Source: Stenocarpella maydis (taxonomy: Eukaryota > Ascomycota > Sordariomycetes > Diaporthales > Diaporthaceae). Taken from it: DNA of 48,704 nucleotides. Positions 34,055 through 46,400 of the stretch are shown here, in pieces. The stretch covers positions 1 through 48,704 of the forward strand of contig NQMI01000053.1 of assembly GCA_002270565.1 (NCBI GenBank), in the 5' to 3' direction. The notes under the pieces are model-generated. The model saw only the letters and a program-made list of their open reading frames with translations. It did no database searches and was not told the DNA's origin. The first letter of the stretch is position 1, and every line of letters begins with the position of its first letter. Both the position numbers and the translations under genes were made by a program.

Positions 34055-35250
34055 CTAAGCGGTGCAGGGAGCATGCGCATCCGCTAGAGCCATTGCCCGA
34101 CAAGCCCCCTCGCTCATAGCCTCCTCACTGTCAACCTTGTTCCGAGCCTCCCGCGCGGCGTCTTGACCAGGCCCGCGCTGGCCGTAGATCGCGGGGTAGG
34201 TCGAGATGCCGGTGGGCTCGACGCTGCCGTCCGGGTGGACCTGTCGGCGGTACACCTCGGACGTGTGCGGGAAGTCGAAGGCGCTGCACTGGCAGGGGAA
34301 CTCGGCGTGGAAGTACTCGTTGCCGTAGTCGATTGTGATCTCCTCGCCGGCCTTGATGAGGCGGGTAGTCCTGAAGATCATGACGGCGCGCCTGCCTCAC
34401 ATGGAGAGTTCTGCGTTGGTATTGCTTTCACAGTGGTGGTTTATGAAGCGAGTGACCTGTTTGTGTGTCAGCCAAGTTGAAGTACCTTCGACTGGTACGC
34501 TGGGTGTCTCCATGTGGGGTTATGGGCCTTGAATCAGTGGCAGCGCGAAAGGTGAGGGGAAATGAAGCGAAAGGCAGGTTGGAACTTACATTGCCGTAAA
34601 GCGATGCGTCGCAATCATAACGGCCCTCGATCGTGTAGGTGTAGTACCTGCGGCTGGGCAAGCGATAGTCGAGGGGAATAACGCGGCCTAAGTACTCGCC
34701 GATGATAGTACCACTTGGTATGTTTGTCCACGCGAAAACTCCGTAGCCCCAGCGCGCCTGCTGGATGATGAGCTCGGATTCCTACGCCCTGGAAGTCCGC
34801 CTTGGCAGTGTCGATACATTGTTGCCCCGGGCACTGACATAGAGTTACGGATCAGTTCTCGAGCATGTATGTTATGGCCCCGGATCAAATGGAGGAGGGG
34901 AGGATTGATGACTCACAGAGCTTCCTAATTCTTCACAAACAATGCATTTCATATCATCTGTGTCAAAGCAGAGGATTTCCTCGAGGTTGTCAACCCCGTT
35001 GGGTGGTCCAAGTCCTTCTCCTCTGTCGATGCCGCGGTTGTTAGCCTGCCCTGCAGCTTGACCCGAGATTAGCATTTGTTGTTGAATCGTGATCCCAGGC
35101 AGAACCAGAAGTAGAGAAGATATAGCGGGCTACAGCGTGATATACTTGCAGTCTACGGGGTCAAAAACGTAGTCCTGGATTATTCTTGGATGCGTATCGT
35201 CGGAGGAGACAATTTCGACCATTTCAACTTCATCCGGGTCATGGTATACA
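34055..35250 (-). pseudogene. SET-domain (protein methyltransferase-like) pseudogene
   Basis: Minus-strand pieces spell a fungal SET protein: an upstream piece (IIQDYVFDPVDC), a Cys-containing pre-SET-like piece (CFDTDDMKCIVCEE; CPGQQC), then ELIIQQARWGYGVFAWTNI, GTIIGEYLGRVIPL and YTIEGRYDCDASLYGN. After an intron with GTAAGT and ACACAG comes VTRFINHHCESNTNAELSM, then the Tyr-containing ITIDYGNEYF. SET proteins transfer methyl groups from S-adenosylmethionine to lysines. A TGA (34397-34399) interrupts NAELSM*GRRAVMIF inside the catalytic core. The frame is also broken between CIDTAKADFQG and ELIIQQ (an in-frame TAG on one side, a shift on the other). The N-terminal exon boundaries could not be closed in phase. 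I therefore call it non-functional; an unusual short intron at the TGA (30 nt) seems too small to be real. Confidence 0.75.
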
Positions 35251-38011
35251 GATACATCTAGCCTGCGCAGATCTGGTAAACATTTGCGGGAAGCCATTTT
35301 TCGTAGGATTTAATCACCGTCAGATCATCGCCAAACTTAGAGTACGTTTTATTGACTCGCATCCCGAAGTTAGTTTTGTTTCCCAGTTGTGTCCTTGTCT
35401 TTTATGCTTGTATCCCGATGGATCCAATGTCTCAGTAAAGCTTTCCTGGAGGGTCTGGCTTTGTTTATCTTGTCCTTTGTACTGAGATGCGATCATTTCC
35501 ACAAATAACTTAGGCAAAGCTACGAGGGCCCCAAAGAGTTCGGGGCTTGTGACGGGTACAGCCTGAGACGGAGGCTTTCAGCGCAAGAGTGTGGGTTTGG
35601 GCCCAAATAGATTTTAAAGGTAAATTAAATGGTGGACAACTAAAGGAATAGAAAGCAAATTAGTTTACACTCTCGTCCAGTTGAAGTTGTATCAAACTAT
35701 GCCAGACAACGAGATGCCTCCCGATATATGGATGTAGGGTCCGAGAAGCCACCAAAAACAGCACCGCCCAGACTAATAAAATATCTTTATACATTGAGTT
35801 CTTCGAAGACGTTCTTTGGATACACCTGGTTTTACCCGGCCTGCAGGCCTCAAAAGTGGAAGCCACATGCCGCGGGCCACGATGCGGCAGTCCCAGATCT
35901 GTGAATAACAGATCTATCATTGCGTTTGGGTACCCATCTCGCAGCCTCTGATTTCTCATTATGATCACGTGGATTTGCCAACCACTTGTTTCTACCCGAC
36001 TGGCTGTGAGCAAATGGCCGAACCAGGAAGAGGAGCTGCTTTTGGCATTGTGGAGTCAGCCTTGACCTATTTTGATCCGTGTATTATACGGTAGTCTATG
36101 GTTACTAGTAGGTGGGATGAAATATTAAATTAAAAAGTGTTACTGCTGGGGAATGGTAGACACTTCGAGATCGTGGATGTTTAACCCCAGCATCACACAC
36201 ATCTGAGTAGGAACAGGTCATGCCTGCTGTGAGCACCACATCCTTGACGTTTAGCTATTTTCTCGAGTCCCAACGAACTCAAACAAACAAATACCCTAGC
36301 TCATTTTATATTTTCCGTTTGCGAACGTCCCGCTGGATGGGTCAGCGGCTGTTAGTCTTGGTAACAGGCGATATAAATGACTACTATCGGAATGTTCACA
36401 CCCCCAGCGCGATAGCTGTCCTCAGAAGCTGGTTTCGTATTAATCCGGTCACACTTTCTTTTTTTTTAACCAAACAAAAGAGAAGCTGCGGCGGTTCCTC
36501 CATATAGTCGTAAACGCTCAAAGACTTAGCGTGTAATAAAAAAAATACAATACTGATAACAATAAAATAGTGCTCGCCTCGTGATGAGGTAGTTGAGACA
36601 GACTTGAAGCTGCGCGTAGACTAGAGCCCGTCAAGACGAGTAGCCAAAGGCTTACACCGGCAAACAGTCATACGGCGAAAAAGAAATCCGGCATAGCCGT
36701 CAAGCAAGTCCCTCCTCGCCGAAATATTCCGCGCTTCAGCAGTCCTCATTGGGATTGGATTACGCCCGAGTCAAATCCAAACCTCTTCCTATCCCGTATC
36801 GACTCGACGGGGTGGGAACAGCTCCAAGCATGAGCTCTAGTCCGGGATGAGGCGGTGAGCATCTACGGCACCGGCGCTGTTTGAGCATGGGATGGATGTC
36901 ATCCCGTGGCATGCGCGGCAAAGCGTCTTGTGAAACCCGACAGCTTCACCGCAAAAGATTTGAATAATAATTAGTAAAGGGCGAGGGAATAGCAGTGTTG
37001 TTGTAAAATGCAAGTCTCCGGCTGAGAACCAAAGCAATTTGCGCAACCGAGTCAATTTTACGTCAGGGCACTATTCGGCTGCATGTGGGTGGATTCCCCT
37101 TTGCGAGGGTGATTGGAGCGATGAGACGGGTTGGTTCCTTTGTCGGTGTATTGCCAAAACTTTGGAGGGCGCGCCGGCTGCGTTTGGCAGAAGTGATCCC
37201 GCTAACACATCCGAGGCGGAAGTACGCACTTGGACTGATAGTGTCTGCGCAAGTTCCGTTTTCCCATACCGTCTCGAGGCGGCAGACGAGACAGACGGGC
37301 TTCCTGCAGCTTGCGTAACCCGTTTTCTATGACATGTGATGAGCAAGAGTGAGGGAAGACAAAGGTGCTGAAGGAGCCGTCGTGGAGGGGGGGAGGCCAT
37401 CAGGGTTCGGGGTGAGCTGGTGGGGTTGGTAGGCCTCTTGCATGGCCAAGTCAAGTCCCCTCCTGCAGCTTTCAGCTGAGGTCCCATCTCCCATCCCATA
37501 TCCCGATATCCTACATCACCCATCCATCTCGTCGCCTCTTATCTTCTTTCTCTTCCCTTCTCCGGACCTCAGCACGTCTTCTCCTGTTCATTTTGCCGTC
37601 TTCATCGCCATCCTAGCCCTCATCAACCAGCCACTGTCCGGCAGGATCTGCAGCTGCTCGAGCTCCCTTGCTCTTTCTTTTTTGGAGCTGCCTGAGGCAG
37701 GTTGGTTGGACCCCACCCCCCCCCACCCCACTTCAGCTCTCATCAACATCAACGCGAACGCTGTTCTTGGCCATGCCACCCTATCTCATACCATCGAGTC
37801 CCGTACTAATTAATATGTAGACAGATACCTTCACTCGGATACATGGTTCTCCGATAGCTGTTTGCTGCATCGATGTCCCTTGCCACACTATTGCTGTCCC
37901 GAATCTTTCACCGGCTGTCCAAAATTCCACCCTCGGTGACTCGCACTGCATTGTGACCCACCCTAATATCATTGCCAAGCATACCATCCTTGGGCACTTG
38001 CAGTCACGAAC
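35251..38011. other. Gene-free interval and Argonaute leader
   Basis: About 2.8 kb. An open frame on the minus strand at 36013-35660 shows no family resemblance. The last kilobase is pyrimidine-rich (CATC, CTTTCTCTTCCC, CCACCCC runs around 37500-37740) as in fungal 5' leaders, and probably holds the promoter and 5' untranslated region of the Argonaute gene. No RNA genes or repeats recognised. Confidence 0.5.
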
Positions 38012-41000
38012 ATGGCTGATAGAGGCCGTGGAAGAGGACGAGGACGTGGTGATGGCCCCCCCCGCGGTGGTGGTGGCGCAAGCCGAGGCGGTGTCTTCCC
38101 GCCGGGTCGAGGAGGAGGCGACCGTGGTCGTGGCGGTGGAGACCGAGGAGGCCGCGGTGGATACCGTGGCGGAGGCGACCGCGGAGGCGGAGATCGCGGT
38201 GGCTATCGTGGAGGTGGTGACCGCGGCAGAGGTGGCGACCGCGGCAGAGGTGGCGACCGCGGCAGAGGTGGCGACCGCGGCAGAGGTGGCGGACGGCCAC
38301 CCGCCCAGTTCTACACACCGCGCACTGGAGGAGCCCCTGCTCCTGATCGCAAGGTTCAAGACGTTGAAGATGCCCGCCAGAAGGCCCGCAGCTCCCCACA
38401 ACATGCAATGAGCTCGCTGACCCTTGGCCGCTCCAATCTCATGCCAGCACGACCTGGCTACGGCACCGAGGGCCAGCACATCACCGTCTTCGCCAACTAT
38501 GTCCAAATTGTGCCGCCGTCCGACCTGACACTGTACTCATACGATGTCTCCGAGATCAAGCCCGACGTTGTTGGCAAGAAGCGCATACAGACCATCCGCC
38601 TCTTGGTCAAGGAGTCACCAGAGCTGGAGGTCTACAGAGGAGACATGGTCACCGACTTCAGGTCCACCCTCATCTCCCGGGTGAAGCTGGACCTGGGACC
38701 AACCGATATGAAGGTCATCAGGATCAAGTACAAAGCCGAAGGTGAGGATGATCCCAAGGCTGGTGCCGCCACCTACGCGATCTCAGTCAAGCATACCAAG
38801 ACCATGACTGTGGGAGATCTCGTATCGTACCTCACCTCGACCAACCCGGCTGCCCAGTACGACAGCAGGTTGGAGATTATCCAGGCTCTAAACATCTTCC
38901 TGAAACACTACGCAAAGTCGACCAACAACTTGGCTACTATTGGGTCGAGCAAGACATTCTCGATGAGCGGCACTGCCGACAAGTACGACCTCGGTCGGGG
39001 CCTTACTGCTCTTCGTGGCTTCTTCACGAGTGTCCGGGCCGCTACTAATCGGATTCTTGTCAATGTCAACGTCAGCCACGGCGCCTTCTATAACGAGGGG
39101 CAGTTGGCGAAGTTGATGGAGGCGTACGGCCTTCATTACGATACCAGCGGCTTGCGTGCCCTGGAAAAGTTCCTCAAGCGTGTCCATGTCCGAACGACAC
39201 ACTTGAAAGTCAAGACGAACAGGAAGGGTGAGGTTGTCCACCGCCCAAAGACTATCTTTGGCCTGGCCAAGAAATCCGATGGTCAGGGACCCACTCGGCC
39301 TAGGGTCAAGGAGTTCGGCGCCGGACCCAAGGGCGTCGAGTTCTGGCTTGAAGACAAGCCCGCAGCAGCTCCTCCCCCATCCGCCGTTCCGGGATCAGAT
39401 CCATCTCCTGCCGCGTCCAAGAAAAAGGGCAAGGCCAAGGGAGCCAAGGGCAAGTCAGAAGCGCCTGCGACAGCAGGTCCACAGCCTGCCTCTGCATCTG
39501 CCGGCACTGGTCATTACATCAGCGTATTTGACCATTTCAAGAAAACATACAATATCACGTGTAGTGACGATTACCCCGTCATAAATGTCGGCACGGACAA
39601 GAATCCTTCCTACCTCCCCGCAGAGGTCTGTGTTGTGCTGCCCGGCCAGAACGCTATGTCGAAGCTCAGCGGCGACCAGACCCGAAATATGATCAGATTT
39701 GCTGTGCGCCAACCTTGGCTCAACGCTGCGTCAATCGTCAACGACGGGCTTCTCACTAGCGGTCTATCCACCGAGTCCAACCCTCTCCTAGTAAGCTTTG
39801 AACTCCCATTTCTCCACGTTTCGCAGAGTTATGATAAATTGCACACTTCACCGCTAATCTCACGTCAACAGGCCAAATTCGGCATCAGCGCTGGCCAGAG
39901 TCTGATCACTGTTCCAGCTCGCGTGCTCCGTGAGCCCAAGGTGTTTTATAAAGACAACAAGCCGATCAACGTTGCTTTCGGCAGCTGGAACATGGAGAAT
40001 GTCCAGTTCACCAAGCCCGGAAACCTTCGTGTCTGGTCCTGGCTGGCGATTTCACAAGGGAGGCCACCTAACTACACGATGGGAGAACTTGCTGCTACCG
40101 TCGGCAGGTTCTCTGCTTCCCTTAGAAAGAATGGGGTGTCTGTCGAGAATGCAGCCCTTCCTGGTCAGGAAATACGGTTGAACTCACCCACCGATCCGCA
40201 GTTGGATGCTTTGTTCAAGACGGCGTCCACGAAACTCGACCTTCTGCTCGTCATTCTCCCTGGAAGGGATAAGAGCGACAACGTTGACCTGTATAGCTAT
40301 GTCAAGACACTCGGCGATACGAAGTATGGCATCCATACTATTTGTGTCGTGGGATCCAAGTTCACTGGTGGAAGAGGGGAAGACCAATACTTTGCGAATG
40401 TTGCCCTCAAGTTCAACCTCAAGCTTGGGGGCAATAACCAGATGGTTGATCTGCCCTTTTTTGCCGACGGCAAGACCATGTTGTTCGGCATGGACGTGAC
40501 CCACCCGTCCCCTGGCTCGTCATCCAGTGCACCGTCTGTGGCCGGCGTCGTGGCAACCGTGGACAATAGACTTGCCCAGATGCCTGGCATCCTGAGTATC
40601 CAAACAGGTCGACAGGAGATGATAGCCGAGCTGGTTCACATGGTCAAGCGCTGTCTTGACAACTGGATCACGCTCGGAAGGAACGCCAATCTCCCAGAGA
40701 ATATACTGGTCTACAGGGACGGTGTGTCAGAGGGCCAATACCAGACTGCCATTGACGACGAGGTCCCCCTCTTCCGTCAAGCGTGCGCCGAGAAGTACCC
40801 TGCAGACCTGACCAAGAAGGGCCTTCCTCGGATAACATTCATCATTGTCGGCAAGCGACACCACACGCGCTTTTACCCCAGCCAGGCCAAGGACATGGAC
40901 CGCGGCGGGAACTGCAAGCCCGGCACCGTCGTCGACCGCGGCATTACTGAGGAGGGCATCTGGGACTTCTTCATGCAGTCGCACGCCGTTATCCAGGGCA

Positions 41001-41329
41001 CCGGCCGGCCCGCACACTACGTCGTGCTGCAGGACGAGATTTTCCGGCAGCGGGCCCTCAAGGCAAAGCCGGCCAAGCCGAGCCAGTCGGCGGCCAACGA
41101 GCTCGAGAGCATCACGCAGGCCCTGTGCTACATGTACCCCCGCGCCACCAAGGCTGTCAGCATCTGCACCCCCGCGTACAACGCAGACATCCTGTGCGAG
41201 CGCGCGCGGCGGTACAACACGGCCCTCTTCGAGGGCAGCTCTGACGACGCGATGAGCATCGGAGGCGAGGATGCGTCCGCGACTGTGGAGATCCACGAGA
41301 AGCTGAGGAACACGATGTTCTACATCTGA
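38012..41329 (+). CDS. qde-2: Argonaute protein, QDE-2 type
   Basis: Small-RNA-guided slicer of the quelling/RNAi pathway, acting in a cytoplasmic RISC-like complex. One 81-nt intron (39791-39871, GTAAGC...CAACAG) gives 1078 residues; it has no stop and is a multiple of three, so a retained form of 1105 residues would also be open. Domains: RGG/GRG-rich low-complexity tail (1-95), N domain, PAZ (~320-430, with NVSHGAFYNEGQL), linker with an extra Ala/Pro/Lys-rich insert (~460-500), MID, then PIWI. Catalytic residues are visible: Asp801 in FGMDVTHPSPG, Asp876 in VYRDGVSEGQY and His975 in PAHYVVLQDE, so slicer activity is expected. The C-terminus is the classical TMFYI. The Arg-Gly tail resembles that of other fungal QDE-2 proteins, commonly arginine-methylated. 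The paralogue SMS-2 is the alternative name; QDE-2 is favoured by the tail. Confidence 0.93.
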   Translation: MADRGRGRGRGRGDGPPRGGGGASRGGVFPPGRGGGDRGRGGGDRGGRGGYRGGGDRGGGDRGGYRGGGDRGRGGDRGRGGDRGRGGDRGRGGGRPPAQFYTPRTGGAPAPDRKVQDVEDARQKARSSPQHAMSSLTLGRSNLMPARPGYGTEGQHITVFANYVQIVPPSDLTLYSYDVSEIKPDVVGKKRIQTIRLLVKESPELEVYRGDMVTDFRSTLISRVKLDLGPTDMKVIRIKYKAEGEDDPKAGAATYAISVKHTKTMTVGDLVSYLTSTNPAAQYDSRLEIIQALNIFLKHYAKSTNNLATIGSSKTFSMSGTADKYDLGRGLTALRGFFTSVRAATNRILVNVNVSHGAFYNEGQLAKLMEAYGLHYDTSGLRALEKFLKRVHVRTTHLKVKTNRKGEVVHRPKTIFGLAKKSDGQGPTRPRVKEFGAGPKGVEFWLEDKPAAAPPPSAVPGSDPSPAASKKKGKAKGAKGKSEAPATAGPQPASASAGTGHYISVFDHFKKTYNITCSDDYPVINVGTDKNPSYLPAEVCVVLPGQNAMSKLSGDQTRNMIRFAVRQPWLNAASIVNDGLLTSGLSTESNPLLVSFELPFLHVSQSYDKLHTSPLISRQQAKFGISAGQSLITVPARVLREPKVFYKDNKPINVAFGSWNMENVQFTKPGNLRVWSWLAISQGRPPNYTMGELAATVGRFSASLRKNGVSVENAALPGQEIRLNSPTDPQLDALFKTASTKLDLLLVILPGRDKSDNVDLYSYVKTLGDTKYGIHTICVVGSKFTGGRGEDQYFANVALKFNLKLGGNNQMVDLPFFADGKTMLFGMDVTHPSPGSSSSAPSVAGVVATVDNRLAQMPGILSIQTGRQEMIAELVHMVKRCLDNWITLGRNANLPENILVYRDGVSEGQYQTAIDDEVPLFRQACAEKYPADLTKKGLPRITFIIVGKRHHTRFYPSQAKDMDRGGNCKPGTVVDRGITEEGIWDFFMQSHAVIQGTGRPAHYVVLQDEIFRQRALKAKPAKPSQSAANELESITQALCYMYPRATKAVSICTPAYNADILCERARRYNTALFEGSSDDAMSIGGEDASATVEIHEKLRNTMFYI
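38221..38292 (+). repeat. Four 18-bp tandem repeats inside the Argonaute RG tail
   Basis: Four head-to-tail copies of CCGCGGCAGAGGTGGCGA encode repeated Asp-Arg-Gly-Arg-Gly-Gly units. Copies are nearly identical at DNA level, so the number probably varies between strains by slippage. Confidence 0.93.
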
Positions 41330-42325
41330 TTGGTTGTGCATTTTCCCCTTCGGGGTTGATTGATGAAGAACGCATGGCGTGGGACCTACGGATCTGGGAA
41401 CTTGTTGATGTCTGGGTTGATCATTCACATTTGCTTTGGAATGCGTTGAGTTTGGATCTTCAAAGGTGTCGGCGAGTGCAGTGTTTCGTCTATTTATGGT
41501 CGCGGTCAGACTTGGTGGTAATCCCTTCTCCATAGCGCTGTTTTTGTGCTCGTGACAGGGTGCGTTTATGATCAGTCATGAATATGAATTCAACGGCCTT
41601 GTCTTTGTGTGCTTTGAGACCACTCCCAGTACGGGGTGGCATCGTCTTGAGGTGTCCTGACGTCACCATTCAGCCTGGAAACTGACGCGGTAATTGTGCT
41701 GTAGTCCCGATGACAGCGACACGATGTTGCATTTACAGACGAAGACGTAAATACTCAATACTCCTTCCAGCTGGAAATGTATCCCATTTTTGCCATGCGA
41801 GTACCCTCGGGCAGGCCTGTCGGTCTAACCGGGGGTTGAGACATGTTGGTTGGTCGTTTGGTCGTCTGAGCCGGTCACGTGCCCGTGACGTTCGAGAAGT
41901 TGACCGTGGACGCCACTCGCTTCCGTAGATTCACCACACTAATACAAAGTAGGGCAGGCTAATCTTGCCGGAGTAGCTGACCCGGAACCCCTCGAGGCCG
42001 ACCGGCAGGCGAAACCGCTGTCGTGCTAACTCGCGGCATTGGTCACTGTCACAATGACCTCATTAGCCTTTCATGAACATCAACGGGTCATGAGCGTGGG
42101 TGTCGTCATTACGCCCGACGCTGGTTGTATATATTTACAAAGCATTCATTGGGGCCTCACGTTCAACTGAGCAATCCCACTCTGCCGTATCCATCGAACT
42201 CTAACCACTTATATCGCCAGCAGATATTTCTCTCTACGATACTCTCACTATCCCGAAACCTCTAGGCACCGGACAGTTACACTCTTCTGCGACAAGCAAG
42301 CCGCGTAGGTCTCACAAACTCCACG
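41330..42325. other. Intergenic interval
   Basis: About 1 kb with no coding support. The final part (about 42100-42325) is rich in CA/CT and AT, with TATATATTTA near 42127, and is probably the promoter and leader of the small glycine-rich protein. Confidence 0.5.
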
Positions 42326-42672
42326 ATGTCGGAGAATTACTCGATGAAGCAACACGGCAGCGGGGGCATGTCGGGCAGCACCCAGACGCCCGCCAACGCG
42401 CACCTGGGCCAGGACAAACCCAAGGCGTTTGACGCCGGCGGGGCCATCGGCCATCAGTTCACAGGTAAGGCGCCTTTGATTTCACTGGGTAGACATGGTA
42501 GACCGAATTTCTGACCTTTTATACAGAGAACGGCGCTATCGGAGGCGTGGCACAGAAGGTCGGTGGGCCTCTCGACAAGGAGGGAGCTATCGGCAAGCAG
42601 TTCACCACGGAAGGGAGCATTGGCGGTACGGTGCAGGAGAAATTTGGTGGCACGTCCACCAGGAGTAACTAG
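42326..42672 (+). CDS. Small glycine-rich two-repeat protein, possibly stress-related
   Basis: Exons 42326-42464 and 42527-42672 (62-nt intron GTAAGG...ATACAG) give 94 residues. I recognise the pattern as a small conserved fungal protein without an assigned function. The C-terminal two thirds is an internal duplication: GGAIGHQFTENGAIGGVAQK followed by EGAIGKQFTTEGSIGGTVQE, each ending near a Gly-Gly. The N-terminal 35 residues are polar and Ser/Gly-rich (MSENYSMKQHGSGGMSG). The protein is very hydrophilic, with no Cys, no signal peptide and no membrane segment. This composition resembles LEA-like or conidiation/starvation-induced proteins; that role is an inference. The intron falls exactly in the first QFT-E junction. 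Confidence 0.82.
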
Positions 42673-43453
42673 ACTTTACGAGCGCCGGAGAAGTACGTGT
42701 GGACGAATCGAGCACTGATAATTCTGTTAATTCCCGCTCATCCTGTAAGACTGCGATGGGACTGTCCCATCACCTGAGATGCATTCTGTCCTCCCACTTC
42801 ACCTCGTTTTCCAATATTTCATGACGGCTCAGGTTCTTGGGTGGTTGCCTACCTCGGCTTCTTGACGTTGACGACAATTTCAATAGGTGCCAATGCCATC
42901 ATCGAAGTCTGCTTGCCGCCACTCGGTTCTCCGTGCGAACTGGATGAGACGATACGTAATGACCCCTCCGTTCCCTAACAAAGGTGGGGATGGGAGCGCT
43001 ATGTAGGAGACGATTTCTTGTGACTGTTCAAAAGTGCAGAAGATAGAGTTCAAGGAGAACAATACTTCGAGCTCTGTTATACATCAGCCAGTAGCGAGGC
43101 GGTACCAGGGAGAATAATAGTCTGCATTAAGAGGAGGGGTTGGAATTGGTCTGAAATCATCTGAGTTATCTACTTCATTTGTCTGACGACATCCAACTAA
43201 AGTCATTCATCCAAGGGAAGTAGTGGCATTGATATATTCCTAGAACGACCGTGCTGCATACCATTCCGCGTCAGAGGAGTACCTAGGTAGGCAATTCGTT
43301 ATGGTAACTTCTTGCATAGATAAAATCAATATTGCATCTTTAATAGCTCGTAAAAATCATAGTTAAGTTCGCAATAATTCAATATGCAATCGATACAAAA
43401 TTCATGTTAGTAAATCTTCCCCAGAGGCAAGAACCGAGAGCGATGGTGCCGCG
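42673..43453. other. Intergenic interval
   Basis: About 780 bp between convergent genes, increasingly AT-rich toward 43.4 kb. No coding support. Confidence 0.5.
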
Positions 43454-46400
43454 TCAGTGGATGCCCAGCAGGCTCCGGACCCTCGCAACCTCCTCAGCAA
43501 CGCGGCTCCGGAAGTCTGGGTCTCTTTCACTCTCCTCTGCGACGTTCTGCTGTCTGATGAGGTCCAAGGTCCGCTGCACGCCATCGAGATGTGTCGCAAG
43601 CGTCTCTACCATGACCTGCTGCACGTTCTCCGCGCTGCGGTCCAGATCTTTCTTGAAATCACGCATCAGCTTCTGGAATATGGCCTTGTCGGTCAGGGTC
43701 TTGGCGACGGTGTCTTTTTGGAGCCTCTCGCTCCCTGTTCCTGTTGATTCGTCAGCGCACAAATGGCGAATAGCGATGCAGAGATCACCGACCATGGTAT
43801 GACGAGGCCTTTCTGTAGACCTCAGACATTTGGGTCCCGAACATGGAGGTATTCACACCAGTGAGAGCGTCGATTTCCAGCGCCCTGAGTACGGTTAACT
43901 ACAAGCCGAAAGAAATTCATAAGTTCAGGTCCTCGGTGTACTGACGAGAGATGCCTATCCAGCATGTCAAATACATCCTCGATTGCAGTAACGAGCAGGT
44001 ATTTTCGAGAGCGTATGGCTTGGTAGATTTCCGTTTCCGAACTTTCGGAGTCCGGCCATTCTGATTCTGCGAGTCTCGGTCGTAAGCAGCATGAACTTGA
44101 CGTATTGATGGGCCTCGTGCTTACCCAGGATGCCTATTGCCTCGTCCCACGTGGTTTCTATCAGTGAGGTCCATTCATGCTGCTGGTTTTCGGCACTGGT
44201 TCGCAAGTTGTCCCAGGGACCCTCCAGGTCCGCTACCATTACTTCCATAGCCTCCTTGTTCCAGTTGCGGGGGCCGATCTTAGCTGTATTGTGGTTGCCG
44301 TTATTTCGGCAGAATGCAGCGTAGCTCGCTGTCTCAAATTAGAATATTCTCCAACCTTTGTTCCAGTGATATCCAGCCTAAAGAAGGGTGGAGATGGCCT
44401 ACTGTGATGCCACTATACCCCACGCATTAGCAATCACCACAAAAATGAGAGTGGTATATAATCAACTCACTAAATCCCATTCCAAGCAGGCCTTCGTGGA
44501 TCCTTGGGTCCATCTTGATATCTGCCGACCTGGCATTCCAATGAGCGCTTGTTTCGTTCGCGTCGAGAGTCATATTCACCTTGCCATATATTCCTTCGAA
44601 AGTTATCTTTCAGCGCGGTTCCGACAGCTTTCGGTGAGCGGGACGCTAAAATAAGGCCCTGTAAGTAATCAGTAATGCCAGACTGATGCAATCCTCAGAG
44701 CACCCAACACTAAACCTTTCGGAGCTGTCCCTCGACCTTATCCAAGACAAGTCTGATTGCCTCCTTCTGCTCGGCCGTTGTACTTCCCGACCCTGACTGT
44801 ACCCAAAGCTCGACGTCACTCAAGAGAGCTGGGATGTCGTTGTCGAGAAAATTCTTCGAAGTGCGCAACTGGCTGGCGGCTACCATGGCGATACAGTGCT
44901 TCCTGATGTCGATGATACCCGACAGGTGGAGGAATGGTCTGCTGATGGATTTTTCGGCCATGCGCTTTTCCCAGTACATGTTATTGCTGACACAAAATAT
45001 AGGGAGCGTCCCTTCGGTTATGTAACTCTGATAAGTATCGCGCAGTTTCCTCTCGACGTATGCGTTGCGCATCTCCATGATGTATCTCTTCAGCTCGTAA
45101 TTGTTGGCATTTTGCTGCCTTTCAGCCTCGCTCTTACGCCCAAAAAGACCCATGAACTCTTGTTGGGTTTCCGGTTTTAAAAGTTCCGCGCTCGGTAGGT
45201 TGTGGAGGGTAGCGAGCTCTTCGTTGACATCCTCCAACTCACTCTCTAAGTCGCGAAGCGATCCCATTAGTCCCCTGACTTTTCGGCCCGCTTCTTCCCC
45301 CCAGTTATCTTTGAATTCCTCAGGATTGATGTCATCAGACCTCGTGCAGACTATACCCATGTCTACGTGCTGGAGCCGTGCGTCTCGTACCAATTCGAAA
45401 ACACGCTTGACACCAGTATTTGCGGTAGCGCGCCCGATGGGATACACTGCAAATATCGCGTCGCATGTCCGGATATTTTGCTCCGTAATATTGTGCCTCG
45501 CGGAGTTCAGGTCACCCAGCCCGGGTAGATCCACCAAGACCAGACCTTGGCTTAGAATATGTGCTTTGAGGAATACCTTGATCTTCCGGATATACGGCCA
45601 GTCTGCAGGCGTTTTAGCGTCGGGGACCTCCGAGGTCAGTTGCATCAGCAGCATGGAACATTCTTCCTGGGACGAGACGACCTGTGGACTAGACGGAGAT
45701 CGGTCACCGCTAGCACTCGTTATCCACGCATGGAATTGCTCAAGGACGGTCTCCTCTGACTCTTGCAGAAGCCAGTCCTTCCCCTTCAGCTTGCCGCGGA
45801 ACATTGCTCCGAATGTATGATCTGCAAGGGTTGCCAACTTCTCGAGATCCCCACTTTCTCCGTCTAGACTCTGATCGCGGAGATGGAAATTCCTGTAGCA
45901 TCCTAGCAGCTTAGCCACTTGCTCATGGAGGTCTTGAATATTGAACCTCTCAACCTCAACTGCAAAGTCATCGTAGCTGTGATAGTGGTACTCGGTCATA
46001 ACGCATGTAACCGCAGCGCCATCGTTGGCGGCTCGTGCTAGGGCCCGGTAATCCAAAAGCGAGTTGATGAGGCTGCTCTTGCCGGTACCCGAGTCGCCCA
46101 CGAAGCCCACTACTCGTTCAGATTGCGGCTCAAAACAGCTCAGCTTGTCCGTGCGCTCGTGGAAACTCTTTATGGTGGAATCAGGCTCGAGGTGGACGGA
46201 GCTACTGGACATGACCTTTGCCAGGTCGCCGAGGAGGTTCCTCGCGTCTGCCAGGTGCCTCTGGAATCCTGGACGGTGGAATTCATCACTCGGGGGCTCC
46301 TCATCCTCGACCTTGTGAACAACCGGCCCCGGGCGTGGCGTTGACTGCCTTTGTGTATGTCTCCGCGGCGGCGTGACGAGGCCTCCGCTGTCCCGAGCCG